Position numbers and translations under genes: made by a program
Notes under the pieces: model-generated
Seen by the model: the letters and a program-made list of their open reading frames with translations, nothing else
The model's database searches: none
What the model was told of the DNA's origin: nothing
In this document: positions 62,101 to 64,000 of the stretch, in pieces
Layout of the letters: each line of letters opens with the position of its first letter
Position numbering within the stretch: position 1 is the stretch's first letter
Assembly (NCBI GenBank): GCA_944322285.1
Contig: CALUOR010000097.1
Coordinates: 20,371-84,370 of the forward strand
Direction of reading: 5' to 3'
Length of the DNA: 64,000 nucleotides
DNA from: an uncultured Bacteroides sp.
GTDB taxonomy: Bacteria > Bacteroidota > Bacteroidia > Bacteroidales > Bacteroidaceae

Positions 62101-62360
62101 ATGGCAACTTTCTGTTCCTCCATGCCTATGTAGCTGATAATCAACGTATTCGCAGAACTTGGTACATTCGAAATCCGGAATTTACCATCTACATCAGTAA
62201 TAGCGCCGAGTTGCGTATTCTCAACCCTCACTGACGCTCCAATAACTGGCTGCCCGTCTTCCTCAGAAATCACGACACCCGTGACCGTCTGATTCTGGGC
62301 AGTTACTAAGCCTATCCCGACAAACAGGCAGGCCAATAACAGCATTAATTTTCTTTTCAT
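59130..62360 (-). CDS. SusC/RagA-family TonB-dependent outer-membrane transporter
   Basis: A 1076-residue TonB-dependent receptor. After the signal peptide (residues 1-21) there is a carboxypeptidase-regulatory-like domain (TVTGVVISEEDGQPVIGASV, about 25-95), a TonB box region (DEVMVVAFGTAKKSAFTGSA) and the plug with LYGARGANGVVIITTKRASE (about 212-231). The long C-terminal barrel ends in ISGGVTFKF with terminal Phe. It imports ligands through TonB-ExbB-ExbD together with the SusD partner. It is the first gene of the operon and probably has its own promoter (62417-62446). No sensor (SusR, ECF sigma or anti-sigma) gene is visible. Confidence 0.95.
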   Translation of the reverse strand: MKRKLMLLLACLFVGIGLVTAQNQTVTGVVISEEDGQPVIGASVRVENTQLGAITDVDGKFRISNVPSSANTLIISYIGMEEQKVAIKPNLRVVMRTNSEMLDEVMVVAFGTAKKSAFTGSATVLDNEKLEQSQVTSVTNALAGAVPGVTLTSDNGAPGASSKIKIRGFSSLNAGNDPLIIVDGAPYSGDLANLNPNDVESMTVLKDAASNALYGARGANGVVIITTKRASERGDAVVTFDAKWGANTRALQQYDVITSPAQYYEMHYGALNRYYQAQGMSADAAWRQANANLCSSMGNGGVGYNVYTVPDGQYLIGQNGKLNPYATLGRVVNYNGKDYLLIPDDIMDLSTRTGLRQEYNFSVSAANEKSSFYASLGYLGNEGITENSDYKRLSARLRADYQAKKWLKIGGNMSYARFDQNSLNNNGSSTSSGNVWAYATQMAPIYPGYLRNADGSIMIDENGFQMMDYGNGMNAGMARPQLSDANPLMDNMLNTSNSEGNALTANGFVDITPIEGLKITLNGTVNLDETRGTYVYNPYYGQFDTTGGTVEKYHTRTYDYNLQQLISYARSFGSNNFDILLGHEYYDYRYAILQASKSKMFSQDNQELGGAVVDGQSAYSGKSRHNNEGYFARLQYNYDERIFGSGSIRRDASSRFAPDHRWGTFWSVGAAWLINKESWFNAPWVQELKIKASVGSQGNDNIGLYRYTDVFNIINSSGEIGTSFNTKGSEDITWETNTNFNVGAEFQLWNRVTGSIEYYFRKTSDMLFSFSVAPSLGYSSYFDNVGNMNNQGVEIDLGVNIFNTRDFKWDVNLNVSTLKNRLTMLDEGKKTDVSYSIEGKAYEGYTNGSFFIAEGLPIYTWREKVYAGVDPETGLSMWYKMKTDAEGNFIGNTTTSTYSEADYYVTEESTLPKVYGGFGTTLQAYGVDFSINFTYSLGGKQYDGTYATFMSSPTSSNTGFNFHKDLLNSWTPENPDTDIPRFQFGDTYSGASAGSTRFLTNASYLNLQNINVGYTLPASWTRKLAINSLRVYLSAENVYYWSKRKGFDPRQSFDTTTNNTYYSPMRTISGGVTFKF

Positions 62361-62416
62361 AAATTCTCTCTTAAAGTTTAACTTTACATTAATTGTTTCT
62401 TAACTCTAACGAAATG

Positions 62417-62446
62417 CAAAATTATTAATAAATATGTAATAGGCAA
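62417..62446 (-). promoter_or_regulatory. Promoter of the SusC operon
   Basis: Minus-strand -7 TAATTTTG (62417-62424), 19-bp spacer and a TTG -33-like element (62444-62446). The leader would be about 50 nt. Confidence 0.55.
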
Positions 62447-62577
62447 TTGTTTTTAGCGAAAAACCTACAAAATCTGTCAATTTGTCATTCGGATACGCGT
62501 TTTTATGTTCAAAAGCAGCTTTTATTGTTTGGAAAATCTAAATGGGTGCCTTCGTACTATCAATATGCAAAGTGCTC

Positions 62578-62621
62578 TTTTTATGTAAAAGTATAACAGC
62601 TCCATACTTTTTATACAAAAA
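62578..62621. repeat. Imperfect inverted repeat between SusC and the recombinase gene
   Basis: TTTTTATGTAAAAGTAT (62578-62594) and ATACTTTTTATACAAAAA (62604-62621) are near-inverted copies around a 9-bp spacer. An outer GCTC/GAGC pair extends the dyad (about 62574 and 62632). It could be a regulator operator or a recombinase site. The rest of 62361-62813 has no gene I would accept. Confidence 0.45.
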
Positions 62622-62813
62622 CGTTAAAAGTGAGCTTCTAAAACATGATGAAAAACATTATTGAAGAACATGAATTGCCCGATATAATTAGTGCGTTAAC
62701 TCGTCTAACAGGCATGAAATGCGGCTTTGGAAGGCATTGCCCAGACCGCAAAAAGAGCCTGTCCGATTCAGGTGAAATCTTCAAAAACAGTTGCCGCTAA
62801 AAAGACGTTTGAT

Positions 62814-63947
62814 ATGAATAAAATAGTTTACAAACTGGTCTACAACCGAAAAAAGAGACTGAATAAGCAGGGATTGGCCCTGGTGCAGGCGGAAGCTTAC
62901 CAAGGTAACCGGAAAAAGTATTTTTCCACCCACGTATATTTGAAACCGGAGCAATGGGATAGCCAACGGATGGTGGTGAGAAAGCACCCTAACAGGCATT
63001 CTCTGAACCGATTCCTACGCGATTATTTGGCCGAGATTGAAAGAATGGAGTTGGAGTTATGCCGGCAGGGCAAACCTGTTTCGCTGGAGACAATTAAATA
63101 TTTCGTCCGGAAGGGAGGAAGCCAACAGTCTTTTTTGGCTTTCTATGAAAAAGAGCTGGAGGAAGGCGGTCTGAAAGAATCTTCCCGGCGCAATCATCGC
63201 TCCACGTTGGCATTGCTCAGGGCCTTCAGAAGCGAAATTCTCTTCCCGGAGTTGACTTACGAATGGATATGCTCTTTTGAGTATTTCCTCAATCAGCGCG
63301 GGTATCATGCCAACACGATAGCCAAACACTTGAAGCATTTAAAGCGTTACATCAACCTGGCTATTAATAAAGATTATCTGAGTGAGCGGCAATATGCTTT
63401 CAGGAAATACAAGATAAAGACGGTGGAGCATCGACATACCCACTTGACTCCGGACGAGTTGCACCGGCTTGAGCGTATGAGGCAAAGCGGAGAATGTGGC
63501 CGATATAAAAAGACGTTGGACGCCTTTCTCTTCTGCTGCTATGTCGGCGTGCGTTATTCGGACTTTATTCGCCTCCGGGGCGTAAATTTGGTGAAGATGG
63601 ACAAGGAGACTTGGCTGATTTATCGGGCCATAAAGACAGGGGTAGAAGTTCATCTGCCTCTAAATCTCCTGTTCGAGGGCAAAGCCATTGCTATCTTGAA
63701 TGAATATGCGAAAGACCTGGAGGCATTTTTCTGCCTGAAAAACAACTCGAATGTAAACAAGGAGCTGAAACGGATTGCACAGATGGCCGGGCTGGAGAAA
63801 CGGGTCTCGTTCCATACTGCCCGACATACGAATGCCACCTTATTAATATATAATGGTGTGAACATCACCACAGTACAGAAGCTTTTGGGCCACAAAAGCG
63901 TGAAGACTACGCAGGTGTATGCTTGTGCGCCCAGACTGGTCGCTTGA
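62814..63947 (+). CDS. Tyrosine site-specific recombinase
   Basis: A 377-residue phage-integrase-type recombinase. The arm-binding domain (about residues 1-110: [20 protein letters not shown]) and core-binding domain (about 110-205) precede the catalytic domain. Catalytic residues are Arg in [16 protein letters not shown], Lys in [12 protein letters not shown], His and Arg in [12 protein letters not shown], His in [11 protein letters not shown] and Tyr in QVYA. All are present. The chain ends only eight residues after the Tyr, shorter than most relatives, perhaps by late frameshift. The frame to 62727 is open, but MNKIVYKLV at 62814 is the family start. It may mobilise or invert DNA nearby. 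Confidence 0.9.
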   Translation: MNKIVYKLVYNRKKRLNKQGLALVQAEAYQGNRKKYFSTHVYLKPEQWDSQRMVVRKHPNRHSLNRFLRDYLAEIERMELELCRQGKPVSLETIKYFVRKGGSQQSFLAFYEKELEEGGLKESSRRNHRSTLALLRAFRSEILFPELTYEWICSFEYFLNQRGYHANTIAKHLKHLKRYINLAINKDYLSERQYAFRKYKIKTVEHRHTHLTPDELHRLERMRQSGECGRYKKTLDAFLFCCYVGVRYSDFIRLRGVNLVKMDKETWLIYRAIKTGVEVHLPLNLLFEGKAIAILNEYAKDLEAFFCLKNNSNVNKELKRIAQMAGLEKRVSFHTARHTNATLLIYNGVNITTVQKLLGHKSVKTTQVYACAPRLVA

Positions 63948-63952
63948 TAAAT

Positions 63953-63995
63953 ACTTCTGTAGCAAGAAGTTAGGATTGGGTTCAATATAATCCTA
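63953..63995. repeat. Two small inverted repeats after the recombinase
   Basis: ACTTCT/AGAAGT (63953-63958 and 63965-63970) and TAGGATT/AATCCTA (63971-63977 and 63989-63995) follow within 50 bp of the stop. They could be a terminator or attachment/recombination sites; the window ends here, so neither can be decided. Confidence 0.35.
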
Positions 63996-64000
63996 TCGTC

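Noticed and set aside
62645-62800. A 51-codon frame before the recombinase
   Set aside because: It has no ribosome-binding site or recognised motif and overlaps the extended recombinase frame. It is probably chance.
1-64000. tRNA or rRNA genes
   Set aside because: No clover-leaf T-arm (GGTTCGAATCC-like) or rRNA segment was recognised; a single ggttcga near 55133 is inside the REP-like element.

Overview
The window is a chromosomal segment of a member of the Bacteroidales, most likely Bacteroidaceae (Bacteroides/Phocaeicola-like). The signs are a SusC/SusD pair, many lipoproteins with Bacteroidetes-type signal peptides, domain families common in that order (DUF349, DUF3352, DUF4270, DUF4348, DUF5723), the neighbouring mscL-guaA genes, and repeated promoters with the TAnnTTTG -7 box of the Bacteroides primary sigma factor. 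Most of the window is ordinary core genome. The accessory parts are at about 2.2-7.6 kb, 32.4-33.4 kb and 54.9-64 kb.

Layout. 0-2.2 kb: mscL and guaA. 2.2-7.7 kb: a tandem repeat, a candidate structured RNA, a small XRE-type regulator, four small secreted or lipoprotein genes, an outer-membrane protein and a GH43-type lipoprotein. 7.8-11.6 kb: Crp/Fnr regulator, MarC, TrkH and rhomboid protease. 11.8-16.4 kb: an alpha-glucan cluster (debranching enzyme, GT4 glycosyltransferase, GH57 enzyme). 16.7-22.2 kb: phenylacetate-CoA ligase, a DUF4270 lipoprotein with a short GT5 starch-synthase-like protein, then panC-panD. 22.3-26.4 kb (minus): cutC, rny, zapA, a short coiled-coil gene and a flippase-like membrane protein. 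26.5-32.3 kb (plus): rsmA-mgtE, a DUF349 protein and a DUF5723 outer-membrane protein. 32.3-33.4 kb: a second tandem repeat, a second candidate structured RNA and a decayed lipoprotein gene. 33.4-52.9 kb (minus): M20 peptidase and aroC; DUF3352; DUF4348-murB-MBL hydrolase; threonine catabolism (kbl, tdh); a HAD/hotdog fusion; the run tsaC-clc-fmt-rpe-comEC; HIT, greA and a thioredoxin-fold lipoprotein. 53.1-54.9 kb: MFS exporter and ogt. 54.9-64 kb: two intergenic repeat elements, a SusC-SusD-lipoprotein operon without glycosidases, and a tyrosine recombinase.

Two non-coding patterns stand out. First, four intergenic sites (2237-2369, 18070-18157, 32398-32485, 54881-54949) hold degenerate tandem repeats with the same 22-23 bp period but a different unit sequence at each site. 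Second, the long untranslated stretches at 2684-3015 and 32578-32839 share three ordered sequence blocks, each follows a -7 box, and each ends in a hairpin plus a T-run. They look like two members of one structured RNA family, and both lie next to small secreted or lipoprotein genes. I found no CRISPR array, rRNA or tRNA. All calls come from reading the sequence; no database or folding search was run.
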